Shown here piece by piece: positions 7,958 through 16,045 of a stretch of DNA of 49,470 bases (positions are counted from its first letter, which is position 1; the number at the start of each line of letters is the position of its first letter). Where the stretch lies: contig ONMC01000001.1 in assembly GCA_900318745.1 (NCBI GenBank), forward strand, positions 1 to 49,470, written 5' to 3'. The DNA comes from an uncultured Eubacteriales bacterium. Lineage in GTDB: Bacteria > Bacillota > Clostridia > Christensenellales > CAG-138. The notes beneath the pieces were generated by a model. That model saw nothing but the letters and a program-made list of their open reading frames with translations. It had not been told where the DNA came from and searched no databases. Made by a program: the position numbers and the translations under genes.

Positions 7958-8842
7958 TTATTCGGTTGCCTCCGAATTGAAATACGTCAGGATCCCCTCG
8001 GAAATCCCAAATGCCATCTTATCTTGAAATGCGGCGTTCGTCAAGAGCAAGTCTTCCGTTTCATTGCTCAGATACCCCATTTCTATACAAATGACCGGTC
8101 TCGTGCACCAATTGAAGCACGCCTGATCGCGCCGGTAGGTAATGCCGGGGAGCTTGTGCACCGCGATGCCGGTCGCCGCGCAGTACGAAGCGAGGATCGT
8201 GTCGGCCGCTTCCGTGTTTTCCGAAAAATGCTCCGTGCAGTCGTGCTCGGGCACCATCATGAACGCGCCGCGCTCCGACGTATCGTCCGTGCCGTTGCAG
8301 TGCAGCAGGATCGCAAGGTCCGCTTCGCTCTCGTTGATGATCGCGGCGCGCGCGCTTTGCGACAGATTCACATCGTTCGTCGTGCGCGTCAGGATCGCCG
8401 TCGCGCCGTTCGCCTCCAGCAGCGCTTTGAGCTTCTGCGCCACGTCGAGGTTGACCTGATATTCGTACACGTTCGACGCGATCCCGCGCGTGCCCGCCGT
8501 GCAGGCATATGTCTGCTCGGTCGAGTCCGGTCCGAGCGGGATCATGCCGTAATCCGGTTTCGCCTGATGCCCCGGATCGATCGCGATCGTGATCCCGTAC
8601 AGCGGCGGTTCGGGCGTGGGCGTCGGCTCCGGCGTCGGAGGCGGCGGCACCGTCGGCGCTGCGGCGGGCGTCGCCGTTTCGATCGCGACGGCAACCGGCG
8701 TTTCCTCCGGTACGGCCGTAACGACCGGCGTCGCGGGGACCTCCGTCGGTTCGGGCGTTCGTTCGGCTTCGGGCGCACCCAAAAGAGCGCAGCCGAAAAG
8801 CAGCGCCGTGATCGGCAGAACGATCGTCCATCGAAGCTTCAT
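7958..8842 (-). CDS. Lipoprotein N-acetylmuramoyl-L-alanine amidase (Amidase_3)
   Basis: 294 residues. A signal segment ends in the lipobox LFGC with Cys at 18. Residues about 28-80 are a Thr/Pro/Glu linker (repeated TPEPTP) that spans the wall space. The catalytic amidase_3 domain follows (about 83-290): zinc ligands are His92 in DPGHQ, Glu in NVYEYQ and His in LLHCNGTDD, and the catalytic Glu lies in CIEMGYLSN. It should cut the bond between muramic acid and L-Ala in peptidoglycan from the membrane side, for daughter-cell separation or wall turnover. There is no SH3b, SPOR or LysM binding module. The ATG is one base after the recR stop codon, so it is translationally coupled to recR. Confidence 0.92.
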   Translation of the reverse strand: MKLRWTIVLPITALLFGCALLGAPEAERTPEPTEVPATPVVTAVPEETPVAVAIETATPAAAPTVPPPPTPEPTPTPEPPLYGITIAIDPGHQAKPDYGMIPLGPDSTEQTYACTAGTRGIASNVYEYQVNLDVAQKLKALLEANGATAILTRTTNDVNLSQSARAAIINESEADLAILLHCNGTDDTSERGAFMMVPEHDCTEHFSENTEAADTILASYCAATGIAVHKLPGITYRRDQACFNWCTRPVICIEMGYLSNETEDLLLTNAAFQDKMAFGISEGILTYFNSEATE

Positions 8843-8843
8843 T

Positions 8844-9437
8844 TTATAAGATCCTGCGCCCTTCCAACGCCTTTGCCAGCGTCACTTCATCGGTATATTC
8901 GAGATTGCCGCCGATCGGGATGCCGTGCGCGATGCGCGACGTCACGATCCCCATCGGCTTCAAAAGCTTTGCGATATATGCCGCGGTGGCTTCGCCTTCC
9001 ACGTCGGGATTCGTGGCAAGGATGACCTCCTTGACCTGTCCCGATTTGCACCGCTCGATCAGCGCGTTGATGCGCAGCGCGCCGGGACCGATGCCGTTCA
9101 TCGGCGAAAGCGAGCCGTTCAGCACATGATAATGCCCCCTGAACTCGCGCGTTTTTTCCATGGAAAGCACGTCGCGCGCGTCGCTCACCACGCACACCGT
9201 TTCCTCGGTGCGCCGCGGATCCGCGCAGATCTCGCACGTATCCAGATCGGTGAACGCGCCGCAGATCGGGCACGGATGCACCTTTTCGCGCGCGTCGTTG
9301 ATCGCCTCGGACAGCTCCTGCGCCTGCTCTTTCGGCACGCTCAGAAGATGATACGCGAGCCGCTGCGCCGTCTTGTGTCCGACGCCGGGCAGCCGCGCAA
9401 GCTGCGTCGTCAGTTTTTCGATCGATGCGATTGCCAT
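8844..9437 (-). CDS. recR: Recombination mediator RecR
   Basis: 197 residues, full length. An N-terminal helix-hairpin-helix (LPGVGHKTAQRLA, about 16-28), a C4 zinc finger (C56, C59, C68, C71), a Toprim domain (about 80-175, with VSDARDVL and NPDVEGEATA) and the C-terminal Walker B-like tail are all present. With RecF/RecO it loads RecA on gapped single-stranded DNA coated by SSB. It sits in the widely conserved order dnaX-ybaB-recR with a one-base gap on each side. Confidence 0.97.
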   Translation of the reverse strand: MAIASIEKLTTQLARLPGVGHKTAQRLAYHLLSVPKEQAQELSEAINDAREKVHPCPICGAFTDLDTCEICADPRRTEETVCVVSDARDVLSMEKTREFRGHYHVLNGSLSPMNGIGPGALRINALIERCKSGQVKEVILATNPDVEGEATAAYIAKLLKPMGIVTSRIAHGIPIGGNLEYTDEVTLAKALEGRRIL

Positions 9438-9438
9438 A

Positions 9439-9780
9439 TCAGAAGCCGAGACCCATGCCGCCGGTGATCTTCGCCATCTCGCGTTCGACGGTATCGGACG
9501 CCTCCTTCAGCGCCGCGTTCACGCCCGCCACGATCAGATCCTCGAGCATTTCCACATCGTCCGGATCGACGCACGCGGGATCCAGCTTGATCGACTGCAC
9601 GGTCTTGTCGCCGAGCACGGTGACCGTCACCATGCCGCCGCCCGCCGTTGCCGAGAACTCGGCCGCGTTGAGCTCATCCTGCTTTCTCTGGATGTCCTGC
9701 TGCATCTTCTGCGCTTTCATCATCATCTGCTGCATGTTCATGCCGCCCATGCCGCCTCTCGGGAATCCGCCTTTTGCCAT
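9439..9780 (-). CDS. YbaB/EbfC nucleoid-associated protein
   Basis: 113 residues. The Gly/Met-rich start (GGMGGMNMQQMM), the long helix (KMQQDIQRKQDELN) and the core TVTVLGDKTV plus DLIVAGVNAALKEA are the YbaB family pattern. The protein forms dimers with a tweezer shape that bind DNA with little sequence preference. The position between dnaX and recR is conserved across bacteria and supports the call; the gap to dnaX is 13 nt and to recR one base. Confidence 0.95.
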   Translation of the reverse strand: MAKGGFPRGGMGGMNMQQMMMKAQKMQQDIQRKQDELNAAEFSATAGGGMVTVTVLGDKTVQSIKLDPACVDPDDVEMLEDLIVAGVNAALKEASDTVEREMAKITGGMGLGF

Positions 9781-9793
9781 GTTGTTACCTCCG

Positions 9794-11476
9794 TTACTTG
9801 ATCGTAAGCGAGCTGCCGAACAGCTCCTTCAGTTTTTCTTCGTTTTCGTTGAGCAGCGCCGCGAGCCGGAAGCTCAGCTCCGTGCCGGGACGCACCGTCT
9901 CGATCGCGTCCTTCGCGATCTTCAGGTTCCGCGCCGCGTTGAGCCCGTTCAGCTTGCTCTCCTGCGATGCGGGAAATTCCACCACGAGCACGTCGCCGTT
10001 GAGCGCCGCGCCGCGCGTATCCTTTGCATACATATAGACCATCGGATTCATCTCCATGATCTTCGCCTTCGCCTTTGCCCAGATCGCCTCGGCGTCGCCC
10101 GGCGCCGCATGTTCAGCCGGTTTTTGGACGCGTTCGGGCGCGCTTGCCGGCTCGGCTTCGGGCTGCGGGGCTGCCGCGCTCTTCGGCTTTGCCGCGGGCG
10201 CGGACGCCCGTTCCGACTCCGGTTCGTCCCACGGAAGATCGATCGGCGCCTGTTCCGGCGGCGCCTCGAGCATCGGCGGCTCGTCGTATTCCGGTTCCTT
10301 CGCCGCTTCCGCACGTTTTTCCGCCGCAGGCGCCGCGGGACGCTGTTCGAGCGCCGCAACGCGCGATTCAAGCGCCGCAAAGCTCCGGTCGTCGACCGGT
10401 TTCGTGATGCGGATGAACGCCGCCTCGATCGGGATGCGCGGTGCGGAAAACAGCTTCAGTGTGCTCTGCACCTTTAAGATCTGTTCCAGCGCATAGAGGA
10501 TGCGCGCTTCGTCCGCACCCTTCGCCGCCTTCAGATACCGCTGCATCTGATCGTCGGTGCAGTCGAGAAGGTCCGCGCAGTCGCCGCAGGTCTTACTGAG
10601 CAGCAGCGCGCGGAAATGCCGCGCGAGGTCGCCCAGAAACACGCCGAGGTCGCGTCCGCTGCCCACCACCGTGTCGAGCGCGCGCACCGCGTTCTGCGCG
10701 TTGCCCGTCAAAAGCGCGTCCGCCGTCTGTTCGAGCATCGCGCCGGAAACCGTGCCGAGCGCGTCGTATACGTCCTGTTCGCTGACGTTGTTCCCCGCAA
10801 ACGACAGGCACTGATCGGCAAGCGAAAGCGCGTCGCGCATGCCGCCGTCCGCCGCGCGGGCGATGAGGCGCAGTCCGTTCGGGTCGATGCTTGCGCCCGC
10901 TTTTTTCAGGACCGCGGTGAGGTTTGCGATGATGTGCGCGATCGAAAGCCGATGAAAATCGAAGCGCTGACAGCGCGAAACGATCGTCGCCGGAAGCTTC
11001 TGCGGCTCGGTCGTCGCAAGAATGAACAGCACGTGCGCGGGCGGCTCCTCGAGCGTTTTCAGCAGCGCGTTGAACGCCGCCGTCGAGAGCATATGCACCT
11101 CGTCGATGATGAACACGCGATAGCGAAGCTCAAGCGGCGCAAACTGCGCCTGCTCGATCAAAGAACGCACGTTGTCGACGCCGTTGTTCGACGCCGCGTC
11201 GATCTCGATGACGTCCGCGCTGCCCGCCATGGCAAGCCTGCACGCCTCGCACTTCATGCACGGTTCGCCGTCTTCGGGCGTGAGACAGTTGACCGCGCGG
11301 GCGAGGATCTTCGCCGAAGTCGTCTTGCCCGTTCCGCGCGAGCCGCAGAACAGATACGCGTGGGAAAGCTTGCCCTCCCGCACCTGATTCTTCAGGATCG
11401 TGGTGATATGGTCCTGTCCGATGACCTCCCGGAAGGTCTCCGGACGATATTCGCGATACAATGCGCGCCGTGCCAA
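9794..11476 (-). CDS. dnaX: DNA polymerase III subunit gamma/tau
   Basis: 560 residues, starting with TTG. AAA+ clamp-loader ATPase: Walker A GSRGTGKT, a four-Cys zinc module (C-x8-C-x2-C-x2-C in the NCLTPEDGEPCMKCEAC region), Walker B VFIIDEVHML, and sensor 1 LATTEPQKLP. Domain III follows, then an Ala/Pro/Glu-rich flexible linker (about 375-470) and a tau-like C-terminal domain that would bind the polymerase. I prefer the TTG at 11476 to an ATG 13 codons upstream: AAGGA lies nine bases before the TTG, the protein then begins ARRALYREYRP as DnaX proteins do, and the upstream ATG lies too close to the promoter. No phase-correct gamma frameshift signal was found, so only the full-length form is predicted. 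First gene of the six-gene unit. Confidence 0.95.
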   Translation of the reverse strand: MARRALYREYRPETFREVIGQDHITTILKNQVREGKLSHAYLFCGSRGTGKTTSAKILARAVNCLTPEDGEPCMKCEACRLAMAGSADVIEIDAASNNGVDNVRSLIEQAQFAPLELRYRVFIIDEVHMLSTAAFNALLKTLEEPPAHVLFILATTEPQKLPATIVSRCQRFDFHRLSIAHIIANLTAVLKKAGASIDPNGLRLIARAADGGMRDALSLADQCLSFAGNNVSEQDVYDALGTVSGAMLEQTADALLTGNAQNAVRALDTVVGSGRDLGVFLGDLARHFRALLLSKTCGDCADLLDCTDDQMQRYLKAAKGADEARILYALEQILKVQSTLKLFSAPRIPIEAAFIRITKPVDDRSFAALESRVAALEQRPAAPAAEKRAEAAKEPEYDEPPMLEAPPEQAPIDLPWDEPESERASAPAAKPKSAAAPQPEAEPASAPERVQKPAEHAAPGDAEAIWAKAKAKIMEMNPMVYMYAKDTRGAALNGDVLVVEFPASQESKLNGLNAARNLKIAKDAIETVRPGTELSFRLAALLNENEEKLKELFGSSLTIK

Positions 11477-11528
11477 AGCGATCGTTCCTTTCCGGATATG
11501 CGCGTGATCGCGCAATCCTACAGAGTGC

Positions 11529-11557
11529 AGTATAACACATTCTTTTCGGAATCACAA
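11529..11557 (-). promoter_or_regulatory. Promoter of the dnaX-ybaB-recR-amidase-arcAB unit
   Basis: Minus strand TTGTGA (11552-11557), 17-bp spacer, and extended -10 TG-T-TATACT with the hexamer at 11529-11534. The next plausible promoter on this strand is only downstream of arcB. Confidence 0.75.
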
Positions 11558-11578
11558 TGCCCATTTGCGGCGCGGCGG

Positions 11579-11607
11579 TTGACCGCGCTTCAAAAAAATA
11601 GTAAAAT
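11579..11607 (+). promoter_or_regulatory. Promoter placed for a leaderless transcript
   Basis: TTGACC (11579-11584), 17-bp spacer, TAAAAT (11602-11607). Only six bases separate the -10 hexamer from the ATG at 11614, so transcription should start at or next to the start codon. Confidence 0.65.
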
Positions 11608-11613
11608 AGCGGC

Positions 11614-12789
11614 ATGAAGCACGAAAAGCGGTACCGCTCCACCGAAAAGATCAAAAACCGGTTCAAACGATTCCGGCTTGCGCCTTATCTCGAGATCCTG
11701 CTCGGGCTGGCGCTGCTTGCCGCGCTCGTCTGGGCGGCGTGGACCTACGTCGTTCCGTTTTTCAAAGGGCTTGCCTCGCACGCCTATTCGTGCGCCGAGC
11801 CGGAAGCGACGCCGACGCCCTCTCCGGAGCCGACGCCGGAGCCCACGCCCGACCCGTATCCCGGGCACAAGCTGTATAACGCCGATCTCAAAACGATGCA
11901 GACCGAGATCGTCATCCCCGAATATCAGTATGCCTCGGACGTTTCCGTCGTCGGCGATACGATCCTGTGCGCGGTCGGCAACTACACGCCGGACGGCACG
12001 GCGGCGTTCGTGCGCGCATACCTCTATGACACCAAAGCGGGCACGCACACCTTCCTTGCGCTGCCGCTGCAGTATAAGAGCATCCGGTTCCCGGCGATGA
12101 ACGAGCGCTGGATCGTCTATCTCGACGCGGCGGCGAACGGCGGCGGACGCATGATGGCATACGACCGGCAGAGCGGCGGCGCCCGTGCGCTCAAGACCGT
12201 GCATGCCGGACTTTTACGTCCCGTCGTGATCGGCGATACCGCTTTTTGGATCGAGCGCACCGGACAATCGCGCGATAAGCTCTTTGCGGTCGATCTCGAA
12301 ACGGGCGAAAGCGCGACGCTCGCGATCTACGACGGCTCGCCCTACGCGCTGTCGAAACCGTTCGCATACGGCGGCAGGCTCGTTTACGTTTCACCCGAAG
12401 GCGCGCTCGTTTCTTTCGACCCCGCAAGCGGCGAAAGCGAGACCGTTCCCGTCGACGCGGACTATGTGCACGACCCGCAGATGAATGCGGACGGGATCGC
12501 TTTTCTGGATTCCGATCACGCCGCAGACGGGCGCGTGTTGTTTTATGACGGCGAAAAGACGGTCGAAGCCGCGACCGGCGCGGTCGACTTTTTCCTGGGC
12601 GACGGATTCATCGCCTACTCGCGCTACGACAAAAACTATGTGTATTACTACGGCGACGGCACGACGTTCTGCACAACCCGCAGCGATGAAACGGCGATGC
12701 TGCTCGCGGCGGGCGGCGACGTGATCGTGTGGATGGACGTGACGTGGCGCGACAAGGATATCATGGAATTTATGACGGTCGGAGATTGA
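11614..12789 (+). CDS. Membrane-anchored propeller-like surface protein
   Basis: 391 residues. A basic cytosolic head (1-22), one transmembrane helix (about 23-45), a Thr/Pro/Glu linker (about 63-80, TPSPEPTPEPTPDPYP) and a large extracytoplasmic domain. That domain shows recurring blade-like strands of the type GDTILCAVG, NERWIVYLD, GDTAFWIER, GGRLVYVSPEG and GDGFIAYSRYD, spaced about 45-50 residues apart, so a six- or seven-bladed beta-propeller of the TolB/WD kind is inferred. I see no catalytic motif; binding or scaffolding at the wall is likely. No ribosome site precedes the ATG and the promoter abuts it (see 11579-11607). radA begins four bases after the stop codon, so the two are co-transcribed, although no functional link is known. 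Confidence 0.8.
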   Translation: MKHEKRYRSTEKIKNRFKRFRLAPYLEILLGLALLAALVWAAWTYVVPFFKGLASHAYSCAEPEATPTPSPEPTPEPTPDPYPGHKLYNADLKTMQTEIVIPEYQYASDVSVVGDTILCAVGNYTPDGTAAFVRAYLYDTKAGTHTFLALPLQYKSIRFPAMNERWIVYLDAAANGGGRMMAYDRQSGGARALKTVHAGLLRPVVIGDTAFWIERTGQSRDKLFAVDLETGESATLAIYDGSPYALSKPFAYGGRLVYVSPEGALVSFDPASGESETVPVDADYVHDPQMNADGIAFLDSDHAADGRVLFYDGEKTVEAATGAVDFFLGDGFIAYSRYDKNYVYYYGDGTTFCTTRSDETAMLLAAGGDVIVWMDVTWRDKDIMEFMTVGD

Positions 12790-12793
12790 CGCT

Positions 12794-14128
12794 ATGAAAG
12801 AAAAAACGCTGTATGTATGCGGAGAATGCGGATACGAAACGCCGCGCTGGATGGGAAAATGTCCCCAGTGCGGCAGCTGGAACACGCTCGTCGAGGAGGA
12901 ACGCGTATCCGTGCGCCCGACGGCGGCGGGTCAGACGAAGGCGGTGCCGCTTTCCCGCGTGAAGGCGGAGGCGCAAACGCGCATCTCTACGGGCATTTCG
13001 GAGCTCGACCGCGTGCTCGGCGGCGGACTTGTCAAGGGCATGGTCGTGCTGCTCGGCGGCGATCCCGGCATCGGAAAATCGACGCTGCTGCTCGAAGCCG
13101 CGGACAATCTTTCCGCGCAGGGGCCGGTGCTGTACGTATCGGGCGAGGAAAGCAATTCGCAGATCCGCCTGCGCGCCGACCGGCTCGGCGTGAAGGGCGA
13201 AAACCTGCTGCTGTATACGGAAACTTCCGCAGAGGATGCGATCGAACGCGCCAAAGAATGCAGTCCGGTCATGATGATCGTCGATTCGATCCAGACGATG
13301 CAGTCCGAAACCGCGGAAAGCGCGGCGGGCAGCGTTTCGCAGGTGCGCGCGTCGACGGCGCTCTTTACGCGGTTTGCAAAGGATACCGGCACGGTCGTGT
13401 TCATCGTCGGACACGTCACCAAGGACGGTGCGATCGCGGGACCGCGCGTGCTCGAACACATCGTCGACACGGTGCTGTACTTTGAGGGCGACCGGCACGA
13501 GGGGCTGCGGCTTTTGCGCGCGGTCAAAAACCGCTTCGGCTCGACCAACGAGCTCGGCGTGTTCGAAATGTGCGAGACCGGCATGCGCGAGGTGCGCGAT
13601 CCGGGCGCGCTGTTCGTTTCGGGACGGCATGTGGCCGGCACGGCGATCACCTGCGTGCTGGAGGGCTCGCGCCCGCTGCTGTGCGAGATCCAGTCGCTGC
13701 TGTGCCCGACGGCGTTCGGAAGCCCCAGAAGGACCGCGATCGGGCTCGATTACAACCGGCTCAACGTGCTGCTCGCCGTGCTCGAGCGCAAAGCGCGGCT
13801 GAAGCTGTCCGATCAGGACGTTTACTGCGATATCGCGGGGAGTCTGCGCGTGCTCGACCGCGGCGCGGATCTTGCGACCGCCATGTGTCTCGCCTCCTCC
13901 GTGCTGGAAAAGCCGATCCCGGAACAGACCGTTCTGATCGGCGAAGTGGGACTGACCGGCGAGATCCGACCCGCCTCGCAGCTCGAAACGCGGCTCAAAG
14001 AAGCCGTGCGGCTCGGCTATACGACCGCGCTGATCCCGGCGCGCAGCAAGGTCGGCGAGGTCGGCATGAAGCTCGTGCGCGTTTCCGACGTGTCCGAAGC
14101 CATCCGCGCGCTGTTTCTGCAGGCGTAG
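12794..14128 (+). CDS. radA: DNA repair protein RadA (Sms)
   Basis: 444 residues, standard length. N-terminal C4 zinc finger (C9, C12, C23, C26), RecA-like ATPase core with Walker A GGDPGIGKST (about 88-97), the RadA-specific KNRFGSTNE motif (about 245-253), and a C-terminal Lon-protease-like domain lacking the catalytic Ser/Lys dyad (LNVLLAVLERKA and onwards). It is a hexameric helicase that drives branch migration of RecA-made D-loops. The GGAGA ribosome site overlaps the end of the propeller gene. In many Bacillota radA is next to disA or clpC; here it is not. A strong bidirectional terminator follows. Confidence 0.97.
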   Translation: MKEKTLYVCGECGYETPRWMGKCPQCGSWNTLVEEERVSVRPTAAGQTKAVPLSRVKAEAQTRISTGISELDRVLGGGLVKGMVVLLGGDPGIGKSTLLLEAADNLSAQGPVLYVSGEESNSQIRLRADRLGVKGENLLLYTETSAEDAIERAKECSPVMMIVDSIQTMQSETAESAAGSVSQVRASTALFTRFAKDTGTVVFIVGHVTKDGAIAGPRVLEHIVDTVLYFEGDRHEGLRLLRAVKNRFGSTNELGVFEMCETGMREVRDPGALFVSGRHVAGTAITCVLEGSRPLLCEIQSLLCPTAFGSPRRTAIGLDYNRLNVLLAVLERKARLKLSDQDVYCDIAGSLRVLDRGADLATAMCLASSVLEKPIPEQTVLIGEVGLTGEIRPASQLETRLKEAVRLGYTTALIPARSKVGEVGMKLVRVSDVSEAIRALFLQA

Positions 14129-14157
14129 CCAAGCGCACGCTGTCTGCGATCGATCCG

Positions 14158-14200
14158 AAAAAATGCGATCCCGCGGGATGCCCGCGGGATCGTTGTTTTT
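14158..14200. terminator. Strong bidirectional terminator after radA
   Basis: A 12-bp perfect stem CGATCCCGCGGG / CCCGCGGGATCG (14166-14192) with an ATG loop, A-run on the left (14158-14163) and TTGTTTTT on the right (14193-14200). It serves radA and the convergent methyltransferase gene. Confidence 0.92.
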
Positions 14201-14203
14201 CAT

Positions 14204-14794
14204 CTATTCCTTTTTACCTGCCACCTGATACATACGCGCATCGGACAGCGCCGTTGTGACCGTAAGATATCGCTCGAAGATCGCTTTCAGCTCCTCCGCC
14301 GGCATCAGGTCCGATGCAACCGCCTCGGTGATGCCCGTATGGTGCCGGTTGATCTGTTCGCGGCTCATCCCGTGCGCGACCGTAAGCGTCCCTCCGGGAT
14401 TCAGCTGTGCCGAAAGCGCTTCGATCAGCCGTTCGGGATCGGCAAAATGCGGAAACGCGTTGTATACCACGATGCAGTCGAACCGCCGTTCATAATCCCG
14501 ACCCGCCGCGTCGCCGCACAGCACGGTGACGTTTTTTGCATCCCGGAATTTGTCCGCGGCGATACGCGCCATCTCCGGCGACAGATCGATCGCCGTGACC
14601 GACGCGACGTTTCGCGCAAGATAATCCGGTATCAGCACGCCCGTGCCGCACGCAACGTCCAGCACATGCGCGCCGGAACGCACCTGCGCGTTGTCGAGTA
14701 TCGTCCCGATGACGGCGTCGTCGCGGATCATATCCGCGTCCCACCGCGGCGCGAGGCGATCGAAAAACGCGGCAACTCTGTTCGGATCGACCAT
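14204..14794 (-). CDS. Class I SAM-dependent methyltransferase of the importer operon
   Basis: 196 residues. Motif I VLDVACGTGVLIPDYL (about 43-58) binds S-adenosylmethionine, followed by the acidic loop AIDLSPEMARIA and the post-I motif CGDAAG; the fold is the Methyltransf_11/25 type. Substrate specificity cannot be read. It is the last gene of an operon with a FecBCD-type importer, and its ATG comes three bases after the stop codon of the binding-protein gene without its own ribosome site, so translation is probably coupled. This suggests that it acts on the imported compound or is co-regulated with the metal it carries; that is inference. Confidence 0.88.
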   Translation of the reverse strand: MVDPNRVAAFFDRLAPRWDADMIRDDAVIGTILDNAQVRSGAHVLDVACGTGVLIPDYLARNVASVTAIDLSPEMARIAADKFRDAKNVTVLCGDAAGRDYERRFDCIVVYNAFPHFADPERLIEALSAQLNPGGTLTVAHGMSREQINRHHTGITEAVASDLMPAEELKAIFERYLTVTTALSDARMYQVAGKKE

Positions 14795-14797
14795 GGC

Positions 14798-16045
14798 TCA
14801 GTCAAAGAAGGTCTCGGTGTCGATCTTCTGATACCCGCCGAAGCTCGCCTTCGCCGCGAAAATCTGTTCCGCGAGCGATTGCCCGAAGAACGCGTTCGTG
14901 ATCTCGTCGGTCTTGGCCGTCATATCGACGTCCGCAAAGCGGTCCGGATAGACCGTCTTTGCGAGGAACCAGGTGTTCATCAGCGCGATCTCATAGTTCG
15001 TGTAATACGCATTGTACGCCATTTCGAGATAGACCTCGCCGTTCTGCCACGCCTTGCACGTATCGAACATCGCGGGATTCTCGGCGTACAGCGGCTTGAT
15101 GTTCTTGACCGCCGCGGCGTCGATGATCATGACGTCCATGCTTTCGCCGATCGCGACAAACTTCTCCTCTTCGATCTCCTGAATGTAGCGTCCCTCCGTG
15201 TCGGTCACCGCATTCTTCACGTTCGCCACCGCGAACGGCATGTATTCCTTTGCGGTCATCAGATGGTTCGTCGTGCCCCAGTTGCCGAGCCCGCACAGAT
15301 AGACCGTCGGTTTTTCTTCGTCCGCAACATCCGCGGTGCGGTGTTCGATCTCGGCGCGCTCCGCTTCGATGAACGAGATCAGCGCTTCCGCCCTGTCGGT
15401 CGTTGTAAAGATAAAGCCCAGCAGCCGCAGACTGCCGAAGAAGCGTTCGTCGAACACGCCGTCGGAGCCGGATTTCAGGGTCACGACCGGAACGCCGAGC
15501 TGTTCCTCGAGCGCGTCTTCCTTTTCGACGTCCTCGTATTCGGAAATGACGATGTCCGGATTGCAGGCAAGGATCTTCTCGGCTTCCGCCGCCTGCGCGT
15601 TCGGTCCGCCGACGCCGCACGAGGGCAGGGTCGCAAACACGTCGCCGTATGCGAGCATATACGGACGCGCGACGGAATCGAACATCTTCGGGCGGTCCTC
15701 GAGCGTCGTGTTGTCGATGTCCTCGACGCCGCACAGCAGGGTTACGTCCGCAACATACGAATACATGCGCAGCGCGCCCGCGCCGATGCAGACCACGCGC
15801 GTGTAACTGCCGGGCGTGACGGTCACTTCGCGGCCGATCATGTCGGTCAGCACGACCGGTTCCGGCTCGGCCGGCGCGGGTTCTTCGGGCGCGGCGGGCG
15901 CTTCGGTCGGCTCCTCCGCGGCGACGGGCTCTGCCGTCGGTTCCTGTGTCGGTTCTGCCGCGCTCTGCGGCGCTTCCTGCGATGCGCAGGCGAACACGCC
16001 CGTCAGCAGAACGAGCATCAAAAGCAATGCGATAATCCGTTTCAT
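14798..16045 (-). CDS. Substrate-binding lipoprotein of a FecB/MolA-type ABC importer
   Basis: 415 residues. Lipobox GVFAC with Cys at 20, then a Glu/Pro/Ala-rich linker (about 25-62), then the periplasmic-binding-protein-2 fold: the start TDMIGREVTV, the strand YTRVVCIGAGALRM and the interdomain helix are typical of cluster A-II binders for siderophore-iron, cobalamin, haem or (MolA branch) molybdate/tungstate. The late segment YNAYYTNYEIALMNTW resembles the branch often annotated as iron or MolA-like, but the ligand is not determined by sequence. The gene overlaps the ATPase gene by ATGA and is followed by the methyltransferase. Confidence 0.9.
   Translation of the reverse strand: MKRIIALLLMLVLLTGVFACASQEAPQSAAEPTQEPTAEPVAAEEPTEAPAAPEEPAPAEPEPVVLTDMIGREVTVTPGSYTRVVCIGAGALRMYSYVADVTLLCGVEDIDNTTLEDRPKMFDSVARPYMLAYGDVFATLPSCGVGGPNAQAAEAEKILACNPDIVISEYEDVEKEDALEEQLGVPVVTLKSGSDGVFDERFFGSLRLLGFIFTTTDRAEALISFIEAERAEIEHRTADVADEEKPTVYLCGLGNWGTTNHLMTAKEYMPFAVANVKNAVTDTEGRYIQEIEEEKFVAIGESMDVMIIDAAAVKNIKPLYAENPAMFDTCKAWQNGEVYLEMAYNAYYTNYEIALMNTWFLAKTVYPDRFADVDMTAKTDEITNAFFGQSLAEQIFAAKASFGGYQKIDTETFFD

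Noticed and set aside
10900-10906. A6G run in dnaX as a gamma frameshift signal
   Set aside because: The coding frame reads CTG AAA AAA GCG, the wrong phase for an A-AAA-AAG slip, and it lies in the ATPase region rather than after domain III.
11477-11515. ATG at 11515 as dnaX start
   Set aside because: No ribosome site and it is only about 13 bases from the -10 hexamer; the TTG at 11476 has AAGGA at good spacing and gives the normal N-terminus.
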